Below are positions 10,368 through 20,990 of a stretch of DNA of 64,000 nt, in pieces; position 1 is the first letter of the stretch, and each line of letters opens with the position of its first letter. Origin of the DNA: Scalesia atractyloides (taxonomy: Eukaryota > Streptophyta > Magnoliopsida > Asterales > Asteraceae); NCBI GenBank assembly GCA_947069175.1, contig CAMTDV010000023.1, positions 87,885,563-87,949,562 of the forward strand, written 5' to 3'. The translations under genes were made by a program, and so were the position numbers. The notes below the pieces were generated by a model. It saw nothing but the letters and a program-made list of their open reading frames with translations, did no database searches and was not told where the DNA came from.

Positions 10368-10551
10368 TGTAACATCCGTCAAAAACGGATTTTACCAAAC
10401 CCGCTCCGTTTATTAACCGAACAGTCAGTTAAAAATTTCGTTGCGAATTAAATGTCTAAAATAATTTTAAACGATACATAATCAATTATTATACGGGAAT
10501 ATATAATTAGTTTTAGAAAAACTGTCAAAAATAAGAAAATAAAAATACTTT

Positions 10552-10630
10552 GGTTCTGCCGGGTTTCGAACCCGGGTCAGTACTGGTCAGCAAAGTCTTA
10601 ACACTCAACACATAAACCACTGCGCCACTG
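10552..10630 (-). other. tRNA-like module, antisense, family A copy 2
   Basis: On the minus strand CAGTGGCGCAGTGG resembles an A-box. A perfect B-box GGGTTCGAAACCC follows within an ACCCGGG/CCCGG stem. A T5 run lies just beyond. It occupies the same place in the LTR as 5638-5705, upstream of the TATA box. Confidence 0.65.
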
Positions 10631-11280
10631 ATGTTCTCTGTTAATTATTAAGATCATTAAATTCATATCATGACTTTCCGAATTCAAAACCGGTGCCCAA
10701 ATGCAACCGTCGGAAATCCCGGCGATCTCGCCAATAATTTAACGAATCTTTCCGTTATAACGTAAACTTTAAACCTATATCGGTTATAACTAACGTCTGA
10801 GTCCGCGACACCATCTATAACCGCCGGAGAAATTCAAACCAACGAATCAAGTTGAAAATCAGACCAAGTTCATCGATAACCTGCACTATAAATACCCCAT
10901 CGAACCTCTGCAAACATTTTCGCTCAAACCGCACCCTTTCTTGGCGAAAAATCACTCGCCGGAATATTTCTGCTCATCACCGGAAAACCGGGTTCTTCAT
11001 TTCTGAGCCTTACTGAACCCCCTAAGCTTATACCGAAGTCACCCACATCCTTTGTAAGCTTTCTGAAGACTCGCTGCTGCAAGACACCCGACGCCGGAGC
11101 CTGTTGCTGTCGCCGGAGTTCTGCCGGAAAACAGAGGAAGCCAGTCGGTATATTTCACGCCTAATTTCCTTTCTTTTTACTTATATCTCATCTGTAATTA
11201 ACCTAAAAACGCTAAAGAATCCTGATTAAAACTTCGAACCAGATCGTCATCGTTCCTGGTTAAAGTCTAACGAAGAAGAC

Positions 11281-13667
11281 GATGTTGCAGTAACATATAA
11301 GTATAATTTAAATCAAGAAATTACTCGGGTTAGACACACAGTCCAGCGGTGGACTGTGTGCACATTAAACATACAAACGTCTCGAGTTCGAATCCTGTTC
11401 CACACACGCTGCCTTAATAAAAATGATTTTTTTTGTTAACCGAACCGGAGTCACACTGTTATATGTTAAGTATATTAATAACCGGAAAAATAACCAAGTT
11501 AGACACACAGTCCAGTGGTTGACTGTGTGTATGTTTAATCAAAGCGCACGAGTTCGAGTCCGGTCTTCTGCATCGACCCGGACAATTATTTACCTTTTTG
11601 AATAAGTCAGAAATAAAAATAATTAGTTTGTGTTTAAGTATAATAAAAATCAGTTAAGTTGACAAGTTGGACACACAGTCCAGCGGTGGACTGTGTGTTA
11701 GTACAAGCCACAGGTCCCGGGTTCGAGACCTGTGGAGCGCACCGAGTCTTGGATTAAATCGTTTTTAGAAAATAAAGGATTTTCTGTTTAACATAATTAA
11801 TATATAAATATAATTAAAAACAGAAATATTTCGGGTTAGACACGTAGCTCAGTTGGTAGAGCTGCGTGCACGCGTACGATGTTGCAGTAACATATAAGTA
11901 TAATTTAAATCAAGAAATTACTCGGGTTAGACACACAGTCCAGCGGTGGACTGTGTGCACATTAAACATACAAACGTCTCGAGTTCGAATCCTCTTCCAC
12001 ACACGCTGCCTTAATAAAAATGATTTTTTTTGTTAACCGAACCGGAGTCACACTGTTATATGTTAAGTATATTAATAACCGGAAAAATAACCAAGTTAGA
12101 CACACAGTCCAGTGGTGGACTGTGTGTATGTTTAATCAAAGCGCACGAGTTCGAGTCCGGTCTTCTGCATCGACCCGGACAATTATTTACCTTTTTGAAT
12201 AAGTCAGAAATAAAAATAATTAGTTTGTGTTTAAGTATAATAAAAATCAGTTAAGTTGACAAGTTGGACACACAGTCCAGCGGTGCACTGTGTGTTAGTA
12301 CAAGCCACAGGTCCCGGGTTCGAGACCTGTGGAGCGCACCGAGTCTTGGATTAAATCGTTTTTAGAAAATAAAGGATTTTCTGTTTAACATAATTAATTA
12401 TAAATATAATTAAAAACAGAAATATTTCGGGTTAGACACGTAGCTCAGTTGGTAGAGCTGCGTGCACGCGTACGATGTTGCAGTAACATATAAGTATAAT
12501 TTAAATCAAGAAATTACTCGGGTTAGACACACAGTCCAGCGGTGGACTGTGTGCACATTAAACATACAAACGTCTCGAGTTCGAATCCTCTTCCACACAC
12601 GCTGCCTTAATAAAAATGATTTTTTTTGTTAACCGAACCGGAGTCACACTGTTATATGTTAAGTATATTAATAACCGGAAAAATAACCAAGTTAGACACA
12701 CAGTCCAGTGGTGGACTGTGTGTATGTTTAATCAAAGCGCACGAGTTCGAGTCCGGTCTTCTGCATCGACCCGGACAATTATTTACCTTTTTGAATAAGT
12801 CAGAAATAAAAATAATTAGTTTGTGTTTAAGTATAATAAAAATCAGTTAAGTTGACAAGTTGGACACACAGTCTAGCGGTGGACTGTGTGTTAGTACAAG
12901 CCACAGGTCCCGGGTTCGAGACCTGTGGAGCGCACCGAGTCTTCGATTAAATCGTTTTTAGAAAATAAAGGATTTTCTGTTTAACATAATTAATATATAA
13001 ATATAATTAAAAACAGAAATATTTCGGGTTAGACACGTAGCTCAGTTGGTAGAGCTGCGTGCACGCGTACGATGTTGCAGTAACATATAAGTATAATTTA
13101 AATCAAGAAATTACTCGGGTTAGACACACAGTCCAGCGGTGGACTGTGTGCACATTAAACATACAAACGTCTCGAGTTCGAATCCTCTTCCACACACGCT
13201 GCCTTAATAAAAATGATTTTTTTTGTTAACCGAACCGGAGTCACACTGTTATATGTTAAGTATATTAATAACCGGAAAAATAACCAAGTTAGACACACAG
13301 TCCAGTGGTGGACTGTGTGTATGTTTAATCAAAGCGCACGAGTTCGAGTCCGGTCTTCTGCATCGACCCGGACAATTATTTACCTTTTTGAATAAGTCAG
13401 AAATAAAAATAATTAGTTTGTGTTTAAGTATAATAAAAATCAGTTAAGTTGACAAGTTGGACACACAGTCTAGCGGTGGACTGTGTGTTAGTACAAGCCA
13501 CAGGTCCCGGGTTCGAGACCTGTGGAGCGCACCGAGTCTTGGATTAAATCGTTTTTAGAAAATAAAGGATTTTCTGTTTAACATAATTAATATATAAATA
13601 TAATTAAAAACAGAAATATTTCAGGTTAGACACGTAGCTCAGTTGGTAGAGCTGCGTGCACGCGTAC
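11281..13667 (+). repeat. Four tandem 597-bp units rich in tRNA-like modules
   Basis: Units are 11281-11877, 11878-12473, 12474-13070 and 13071-13667, near-identical apart from a few substitutions. Each holds three full sense modules (first unit: 11327-11408, 11498-11572, 11665-11742) and the A-box half of a fourth (11836-11877). The unit joints share the trinucleotide ACG with both flanks, pointing to a microhomology-primed duplication followed by unequal exchange. The last unit runs into the complete fourth module. Open frames repeated in each unit are accidental. Confidence 0.95.
11665..11742 (+). other. tRNA-like module, sense, with strong T-arm-like stem
   Basis: CACACAGTCCA pairs with TGGACTGTGTG. 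The B-box CGGGTTCGAGACC is enclosed by CCACAGGTC and ACCTGTGG. It recurs at about 597-bp spacing in each tandem unit. Confidence 0.65.
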
Positions 13668-13702
13668 GGAAGGTCTCGGGTTCGAGCCTCACTCAGCGCA
13701 CA
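13624..13702 (+). other. tRNA-like module, sense, complete fourth type
   Basis: Canonical A-box TAGCTCAGTTGG and B-box GGGTTCGAGCC stand about 35 nt apart after a GTTAGACAC leader. In the preceding tandem units this module is cut after the A-box half. No genuine cloverleaf can be drawn through the anticodon arm. Confidence 0.65.
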
Positions 13703-14801
13703 ATTACACGATTCGAACCGGTCAAAGTCAACGGTCAACGGTCAACTGTAGCAAAAAAATCATATTTTTTAATTATTTTTATTTATTTATTTTAATTAAA
13801 AATCAATTAAAAATACTTAAAAATAATATTTTTAAGGTTAGAAAATAGCCTTAAACTCACAAAAATACACCCAACAATTCTACTAAAATGGATTAATAAA
13901 ATCCGGTTACTTACCAAACCATAATGCTATTTATCTAGGTTAATTTCACTCGTGTTAAAACCACTTCGCGTGCACATCATCAACCGAACGCACCCACTGT
14001 GAGTGAATCTTACAACTTCCCCTTTTTAATTACACGTTTTGGGGTGTGTCATGTGTCACAAATTAATTAACTCGTTTATTTAAACTTGTGCCATACCATA
14101 TCGTGATCTAAATTTAGATTATTTATATTGTTGTGATTACTTATTACATTTTGTCAAATTATATGAAATTCATTCATTAAGCCCATCAGTTCCTCGTGGG
14201 AGACGAGTTGAACAACGCGTGCCTCAAAACCAATCCATTATTGTTCATGTGTGTATCACTGAGTTTATATTGTTTGTAGTTGTGTCATTCATATTATCAT
14301 GTTTATGCAATTCATTCATTAGGCTCATCAGTTCCTCGTGAGAGACGAGTAGAGCAACGCGTGCCTCTAAATGTTCCATTATTGTTCATGTGTGCTTTAT
14401 TTAATATCTAATGATTGTTGAATAAGTTTACATCTATTTTTACTCATGTTTGGTTGTGCACTTATTTCATAATCAATTAAATAAACTTGTTCAAATGTTT
14501 TCATAGGATTCACTCGCCAACTTTATGTTGATCCAAAAACCCTTTTACACATGATACAGGTGAACAGGTTGAAGCGAGGAAAACATAGGAAATGCCTTAG
14601 AAGAGAACAAAGAAGCTTAGATTGATAGTTAGAACATGTTGTAATATTTATTGTAAAGTTCCATTAAAATGTATTAAATGAATATGAAACGCATAATAAA
14701 TGTCATGAGCATGATGATAACCCAATCATGCCCTGATCACCTTTTCCGCTGCGGGTCGGGGTGTGACACTTAGCGATACTACCGACCGACCTCTGTAGAT
14801 C

Positions 14802-15071
14802 TTAGAGCGCGGACTGTTGATTTTTCAAGAGAAGATCATGTTTCGTGAGAGTTTTCTGAGTAGCCTGATCTTTGACAACTAATTGAGATAACAATTCGTC
14901 GATCCTATCTAGACTATCTCCTGACCCTCCTCTCCTAGTCTGTCCCTCCTGATTTGAACCCCCTCCACTAAACTGACTGGTGTGACCTGACCCTCCACTA
15001 TTGTAGTAACCCTGCCCCATGTTCTGATAAGACCCTGATTGGAAACCAGGGGGGTTACCGGAAGATCGATA

Positions 15072-15110
<39 letters not shown>

Positions 15111-16287
15111 TCACCAGTTTGGATTATAATTGGAAGTATTATTATTAAAGGGATTCGTAGGACCTCGGCTCTGACCGGTGATAAACTCGACCTGCTCGAC
15201 AGTGAGCGTGGGACACTCTAACGTGTCATGACCCCCTCTACACACCTCACACCTTTCTACCTTCTTCTTCTTCTTCTTCAGTTCTTGTATCTCCTTCGTG
15301 ACCTCCCTCTTGAAGCTATCTAGAGCAGCAGCTACCGTAGTTTCCAAGCTAACTTGGTGTAGACCCCGGTTAACCGGAGGTGTACGAGAAACGGGAATTG
15401 AATTCCTGCCGGCAGTGCTGTAATCGACATCGGAATGGGCAAAACTCTCAAAAAGGTAATTACACTCGGGTACTGTTTTCTTTCCCATCAAATGGCCACC
15501 AGCAGAGGTGTCGAATCGAGCACGGGTCTCAGGGGTGAGACCATTGTAGAATTTCTCTACAAGAGCCCAGTCTGATAGACCATGTTGGGAGCAACGGGAT
15601 ACTAGAGTATGGAACCGCTCCCAAGCTAGATGGTAGGGCTCATCAGGTTCCATTCGGAACGAATGGATCTGATCATGAAGGCGGGATGCTTTAGCGGGTG
15701 GAAAGTATTTCTTAAGGAAAGCATCCCGTGGAGAAGCCCAAGTAGAAAACGTATCGGGTGGTTGAGAGTCAAGCCAGATGGCGGCTCGACCCCCGAGTGA
15801 GAACGGAAAGACTTGGAGAAAACGGGCCCGCACCCTCCATATTGAATGTATGACATAGACAGGTAAGCCTATTGATATGTGTGGGCGCATCCTCATCATC
15901 ACGACCGTGGAATTAGCAAGAGTTAGTGATGGCGGTCATGATGTAGGAAGGGATTTGCCAGGCTCGGTCATTGTTTATGGCGGGTAAGGTAATGGGTGAG
16001 TTCGCACCGGTGAAGCTGGTGGTGGCCTTTTGGTATACGGTCTGATTATTATTATTAGCCATGTGGAAGTTAGGTGGTGGCGATGGTGGGCTTACGTTTC
16101 TATGGACTACACGGGGTGATGGGAAACCGGGTGGTGAAGGTTTAGGTGTAAAATCAAAGTCGGGCGGTACAAAGGAACGGGATGAACTTGAAAAAATTGA
16201 GGAAAAAGTACTTACCTTTGGTGCGGGAGAGAATGGCGTATCCGTCGGCGGCTTAGGCAGAGGTCCTTGCGAACGCGTGTGGGGCAT
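14802..16287 (-). pseudogene. Athila gag, broken
   Basis: This is the capsid precursor of the Athila element whose pol lies at 5985-7690. The start MPHTRSQGPLPKPP is at 16287. The capsid contains FPFSLGGRAAIWLDSQPP, FLKKYFPPAKASRLHDQI, WERFHTLVSRCSQHGL and EKFYNGLTPETRARFD. A CEVCRGGHDTLECP zinc knuckle lies near 15220-15260. The frame changes at about 15905, and a TGA stands just before an asparagine run at 15071-15111. The gene ends at the family A LTR boundary (14768). Gag 3' end, protease and reverse transcriptase are absent. Confidence 0.88.
15071..15111. repeat. (TTA)n microsatellite
   Basis: Fourteen or so TTA/ATT triplets lie within the Athila gag frame, where they encode polyasparagine on the minus strand. 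Confidence 0.95.
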
Positions 16288-16466
16288 CCACTAAACCGAA
16301 AACACGTCAAACACGAGAAGTTAGCGCAAATACTTTAAATATATATAAAAATAAATATTAAACTAATTAAATAACTTAGACTCCTACGACACAAACGAAT
16401 ACAAAATAAACACAAGTGCAATGAAAAAGCCTAAATCGAGTAATCAATGCAATTACCAATGAGAGA

Positions 16467-16485
16467 GTCCCCGGCAACGGCGCCA
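16467..16485 (-). other. Primer binding site, tRNA-Asp type (Athila)
   Basis: On the minus strand TGGCGCCGTTGCCGGGGAC is the primer site typical of Athila elements. It lies 6 nt from the LTR end at 16492 and about 180 bp upstream of the gag start. This fixes the orientation. Confidence 0.9.
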
Positions 16486-16491
16486 AAAACT

Positions 16492-18197
16492 TGATGTTCT
16501 AAAAGTAGTTAATCAAAAACAACTCAAATTACCCTAATTCTAGACTCAAATTATACTCTAGACTCCTAAACTATACTAAATTACTAACCGGCAAGTGGAC
16601 CGATCAATTGTAGAATAACATTAAGCAAATTCGGATTATCGAACCCACAGGACTCTCTAATTACTATGACTACTAATTTAGACTTAATTACACAGTATGT
16701 ATAACTTAAAGGGGGGGGGGGGTTGCTAATAAACCTAAATTATCAATTAAACTAAAACTACTAAATTGGAATGACCAAACTATGAACTTCTAGGAAATTA
16801 GGTATTTTAATCAAGAAATAATGAACTAGTTACCTAGGTTGGATTTTTAGACAACTACTCCTTTAATTTCGTAATAATTAATCAGGTTGTATATTTTACG
16901 GGATCTTGACATATTAAAGTCCAGGTTTACCAAACAGGACTCCCGACCCTTCTCAGGAAGACACCTACGATAACCTATCCTTTCTATTTGTTTACTGGGC
17001 CTAAAGTTTCTTTCCAGTTATCTTTTTAAATCAATAAAGTGTCTAATTATTAATTACCTCTCAATAATTAACCTAGACCAACTTCAATTTCTAGTTTAGA
17101 TTAACTGATTCAATTAAGACAAGGAAACTAGATTTGGGAATTTCTCAAAACCCTAACCTAACAATTTACCAAATTAATTCAGCCAACTAATTGCTATTTC
17201 TCAGTAAACAAGTTAGGTATAATGAAAAGTTTGATTTCGTACTTTATTCAATTGCTTCCCCGGTTTTATGGCCAATTTTACCGACAACTTCACGGATTCC
17301 TAAGAACACGAAAAGTAACATAAACCTATTCTATGGAAGACATCCATCTAAGTTCATGCAAAACAATCAAACAATCACAAAACAAGCAAGATCATGCAAA
17401 TACTCTAAACTAGATAATTAAAGTTGTGACCTTTACCAATTAAACATTCAAAATATAAGTAAAATTAAATCAAATCAAAGTTTCATAAAATCCATCATCC
17501 AAAACCTAGGCAACTGAATAAAATCTAGCCTAAAAACATGTTTCAAAAGCAAAGTAAACAAAGTTTATAACAAGGTAGCATAATCAAGCAAAACAAGGAA
17601 ATCAAAGGGCAAGATTGGTATGATAAAATTGTGACAAACTCCTGCCTTGAACTCCCTTGATCACCCATACAATCCTTGCAGCTTAGATCCTCTTCTTCTT
17701 GCTCCAAATCTCCAGAAAAGTACCCCCAATAAGCTCTAGTTCGTCCAAGTTTGTTCCAAATTGAGTTTAACTTCAATAATGAGTCTTTTAATAACAAACA
17801 AGTCCCAATTTTCTTTGATTTTGAAACTTTTTGGATAAAAGACCCTCTCGCCGGCCACGAGTTGCGGCTGCGTCGCGCCCCGCGACCGAGAAGAATCCGG
17901 ATGACACTTATAACTCTCTCGCGGACCGCGAGAGAGATGAGATGTACCGGTCGCGCCCCGTGACCGGGTTCTAAATTCTGTTTTGCGTTTCGTTTTCTTG
18001 TTTCCAATCCACTCACGTCCCGGCTCGGTTCTTTCACTATTTTCGCTCATTTTTCCTATCTTCCAACCGTTTTCACGAACCAAGACCTGCAAAACGCATT
18101 TGGATTAAAAGTAATAAATTCTTGACAAACCGAAATGAAAACGCGCTAAAATTATACAAACTCTACAAGATAAATGGATGTATTATTCAATACATCA
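16492..18197 (-). repeat. Athila 5' LTR
   Basis: One edge is set by the primer site. The other is proposed at 18197 because TGATGT at 16492 mirrors ACATCA at 18192-18197. This gives about 1.7 kb, reasonable for Athila. A homopolymer of 12 G is at about 16710-16721. A GC-rich block at 17845-17970 holds a 23-bp palindrome (17914-17936). The second LTR lies outside the window, so the outer edge is unconfirmed. Confidence 0.7.
17914..17936. repeat. 23-bp CG-rich palindrome in Athila LTR
   Basis: CTCTCTCGCGG and CCGCGAGAGAG flank a single A. A similar inverted repeat (CGCGAGAGG/CCTCTCGCG, 10-nt loop) is in the unrelated solo LTR at about 31929-31957. Confidence 0.8.
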
Positions 18198-18414
18198 AAA
18201 TGGATAAGATGGTTGAATGAAAAATGAAGGAAGTAAATATGGTAGACTTCGAAAACAAAACTTCCCATAACGCCAGGCATGGGAACGCCAATGTGTTTGC
18301 TTCCCACCACTAGGAATAGAGATACTTTCAAACCCTCTGGTAATGGAAGCCAAGATAGGAACCATCAAGACACACAAGGCTTACATCCACACCGATGCAA
18401 CCACCTAAATCATG
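18198..18414 (+). pseudogene. Tat-lineage retrotransposon, fragment up to the protease
   Basis: The last 90 bases encode MEAKIGTIKTHKAYIHTDAT, which resembles the stretch before and at the active site of a Tat protease. A TAA lies shortly after it. The matching continuation is at 28492, beyond element B. The Athila LTR lies directly to the left, so upstream parts of this element are outside the window or deleted. Confidence 0.7.
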
Positions 18415-18419
18415 TTCGA
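18415..18419. repeat. Target site duplication of element B (left)
   Basis: TTCGA stands directly before the LTR start TGTCACACC. The same five bases follow the other LTR at 28487-28491. Confidence 0.95.
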
Positions 18420-19407
18420 TGTCACACCCCGACCCGCAGCGGAATAAAAGTCAGGGCATGATTGGGTTATCGCCAAAGCTCATGATATTTACTAACAAGT
18501 TTCATATTTATTAAATTCAAATTAAACTCAAATATCCAACACAAAATCTTATACAAGCACAAACATTAAAACAAACGATTGTTCCAACGAAATAACTTGA
18601 TTATTCTTCTAAGGCCATCCTAGGCGTTTCTTTCCTCAACTTGATCACCTGTATCATGCGTAAATCAGAGGAAATTTGGGTCAACAAAAGTTGGCGAGTG
18701 AACCTTGATAAATACATTTAAGTGAATGAATTTTATTATTGTTTAAAGAAAATTGTGCATGAATCACATGTGAGCAAATATATATATGTAACAAATCACA
18801 AACACATAAACATATGACATAACGGATGATGTATGCGAGATCAAGGCTCAATCAAACGGAGCCGATCTAGTGAGGCACCTGATGCTCAACCCGTATCCCA
18901 CGAGGAACTGATGGGCCTAATGAAATGATAAAATGTATCCACATATAAACCACATAACAAACAATACACATTTGATCACGAAATGATGCTAGCACAAGCG
19001 TTAAACAAAATAAAGAAATGGTACGACACATGATACACCCCAAAACGTGATTAAAACGGGGAATTTGTAGAGACTCACTCACCTTGGGTGCGTTCCTTGA
19101 TGATAATAAACGGCACAAAAAAGAATGGAGTTTGATCAACGAACGAATACTAACCTAAGGAGAAATATTACATTAATTCGATAAATATAACCAATCTTCA
19201 TTTAATCCTTTTGCTTAGAATTTTAAAGTTATATAATATTCACAATTGTACTATTAGTTGTTTTAAAAATAAATTTTAATTAAAAAGTATACTTACAAAT
19301 AAATACATTAAAATAAAGAAAATAAAATAAAAATGTATTAAATTTTTTTTACCTTCTGTCAGGTCTGACAGAGGGGTAACCGGCCGGGTTTTTATAAGGA
19401 TCAAGAT

Positions 19408-19482
19408 GCGCGTTTGAGATTTGAACCTGAGACCTCCCGTTCTGTGCACGCAGCTCTTCCAACTGAGCTACGTGTCTAACCC
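19408..19482 (-). other. tRNA-like module, sense, element B LTR
   Basis: On the minus strand A-box TAGCTCAGTTGGAAGAGC and B-box CAGGTTCAAATC follow the GGGTTAGACAC leader. The equivalent in the other LTR is 27178-27254. Confidence 0.65.
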
Positions 19483-19597
19483 TTAGATACAAGATTTTTA
19501 TTATTCTTATTCTCTCTTTAGGTTCATTCGGAATTTACTAATTTTAAAAAGATTTAAAATTTAACAGACCGGCCGGGTTTTTATACGGAATCAAGAT

Positions 19598-19673
19598 GCG
19601 CGTGTTGAGATTCGAACCTGAGACTCCCGTTCGTGTGCACCAGCTCTTCCAACTGAGCTACGTGTCTAACCCG
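19598..19673 (-). other. tRNA-like module, sense, element B LTR
   Basis: It is a duplicate of the neighbouring module at 19408-19482, with B-box CAGGTTCGAATC. The equivalent in the other LTR is 27370-27447. Confidence 0.65.
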
Positions 19674-19768
19674 AAAGAAACCTGATTTTAATTATACTTA
19701 TCACACTCCTTAGACTATTTCAGAAAATATTTATTTTTAAAAAGTTTGAAAATCAATAGAACCGGCAT

Positions 19769-19844
19769 GCCCTCCCACGGTTCGATCCCGCGACCTTTGC
19801 AACATTTGCACCCAGCCCATCCAACTGGGCTGGGTGTCTAACCC
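19769..19844 (-). other. tRNA-like module, sense (CCCAGCCCAGTTGG type)
   Basis: On the minus strand CACCCAGCCC pairs perfectly with GGGCTGGGTG around AGTTGGAT. The B-box is GGGATCGAACC. The equivalent is 27543-27618. Confidence 0.65.
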
Positions 19845-20382
19845 AAAAATATAACAAATTATATTACATAAAAACACATACTGAACTTCATCTTCTTCCC
19901 ATGAACAACCCAGAACACGATCTCGATTTCAATTTCAACTTCACTTGAATATTATACTGAAGTGCTTAACATATATATATATAAATGGAAAATAAAGTGC
20001 AAGAAACCGGTTACCGGTTAGCGGGGGTCTTCCGGCGAGTTGAATCCGGTGACGGACTATGGACTACCGGTGAAAGGGGGTGGTGTGCTGAGCAGAGGAA
20101 AAAATGCGATTAGTGAAGAATGAATTGGGCGATTCTGGAGAGGGGAATTGTAATGGGTATTTATAGGCTGAACAGAGGTGGGTTATTTTCAGTTCGATTG
20201 GAAACAAGAACTGATTGATTCCATCTAATTAAGATTGATTGGCCCGGTTTTGGAAAGTTTCTACGCGGATTGCCAGCCGGAATCCAGCGAGGTCTTGACA
20301 GGCGGAATTGGCGGGTTAGCTGATTTGAACCCCATTCTTGAGTTCTGAATATAAATTTAATTGATTTCTAATCCTACAATGT

Positions 20383-20443
20383 GAGTTGGCATGTGGTTTT
20401 GTGATGGTGTTGACGGGGAACCGGGTTCGATTCCGGTTCCACC
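20383..20443 (+). other. tRNA-like module, antisense, element B LTR
   Basis: GGGGAACCGGGTTCGATTCC followed by GGTTCCACC forms a T-arm-like end. T-runs follow. The sister at 28160-28238 is more complete (GAACCCGGGTTCGATTCC). It is upstream of the LTR TATA box, as in family A. Confidence 0.6.
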
Positions 20444-20661
20444 TTTCTCTTCATTATATATTTTTTATTACCCTTTTAATTCCTAATTATAAATATTATT
20501 ATTAATTGATTATTATATCATTTTATAAACATTTATATCATTATTATTATTATTATTATTATTTTCTTTTTTATATGAATAAAATAACCGTAGACGTAAA
20601 TAAATATGCTTGAATGATAATTTGGGGCGGGTTTTCGAAACCCGATTTGCACAATGTTACA

Positions 20662-20680
20662 GTATCCCCTACTTTTTAGA
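20662..20680 (-). other. Polypurine tract, element B
   Basis: On the minus strand CTAAAAAGTAGGGGATAC precedes the LTR. It is nearly the same tract as in family A. Confidence 0.8.
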
Positions 20681-20990
20681 AATTTCGTCCCGAAATTGAA
20701 GTAGTAGTTGTAACTGGAAATAGATGCGGGTACTTTTCGCGCATTGAGTCTTCACGTTCCCAAGTAAACTCGGGTCCTCGTCTTGACTCCCAAGCACCTT
20801 GACGATTGGAATACGACTTCGCCTTAAGCGCTTCTCACCGAAGTCCATGATTTCCACTGGTCTTTCAACGAATGCATTGATTCGTCGATTTGAATATCTT
20901 CTAGCGGGATGTGGAGGTTTTCGTCGGCGAGACACTTTTTCAAGTTTGATACGTGGAATGTGGGGTGAATTCTGTTAAGTTCTTCTGTAG
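20681..20990 (-). pseudogene. Element B pol C-terminus, chromodomain-like
   Basis: Read over two frames, the minus strand gives the HVSNLKKCLADENLHIPLED stretch and then RLRRSRIPIVKV. This is the segment after integrase that is typical of Tekay-type chromoviruses. Frame breaks are frequent. The lineage call relies on my recognition of these motifs and was not searched. Confidence 0.65.

Larger units (their letters stand above)
10368..14768 (+). repeat. Family A 3' LTR, expanded to 4.4 kb
   Basis: The LTR starts TGTAACATCC and ends GGGTGTGACA. It is nearly twice the length of the family A LTR at 3501-5892. The extra length comes from a 597-bp unit present four times (11281-13667). The TATA box is at 10887-10894. 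The repeated gcccatcag/ctcgtgggagacgag block is at about 14178-14372. The flank CTTAG (14769-14773) is the candidate target duplication, but the 5' LTR of this copy has been deleted. It is inserted in the gag of the Athila element. Confidence 0.9.
18420..20661 (-). repeat. Element B 3' LTR (2.24 kb)
   Basis: It aligns end to end with 26171-28486. The TATA box is at 20158-20165. It has three sense tRNA-like modules and one antisense. Over the last 330 bp (about 20330-20660) it lacks many single bases present in its sister LTR, mostly in short runs, which looks more like consensus error than normal divergence. Confidence 0.92.

Noticed and set aside
11423..12254. Conserved 60-aa and 74-aa frames repeated in the tandem units
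   Set aside because: They repeat only because the DNA is duplicated. They run through the tRNA-like modules and have no protein-like features.
11281..13667. Regular repeats that could suggest a CRISPR array
   Set aside because: Units are 597 bp, near-identical over their whole length and without unique spacers. They are a tandem duplication inside an LTR of a eukaryotic element.
13624..13702. Genuine tRNA gene
   Set aside because: A- and B-boxes are good but the acceptor and anticodon stems cannot be drawn. All copies lie inside LTRs.
16061..16294. 77-aa glycine-rich frame on +
   Set aside because: It is the reverse-strand shadow of the Athila gag N-terminus.
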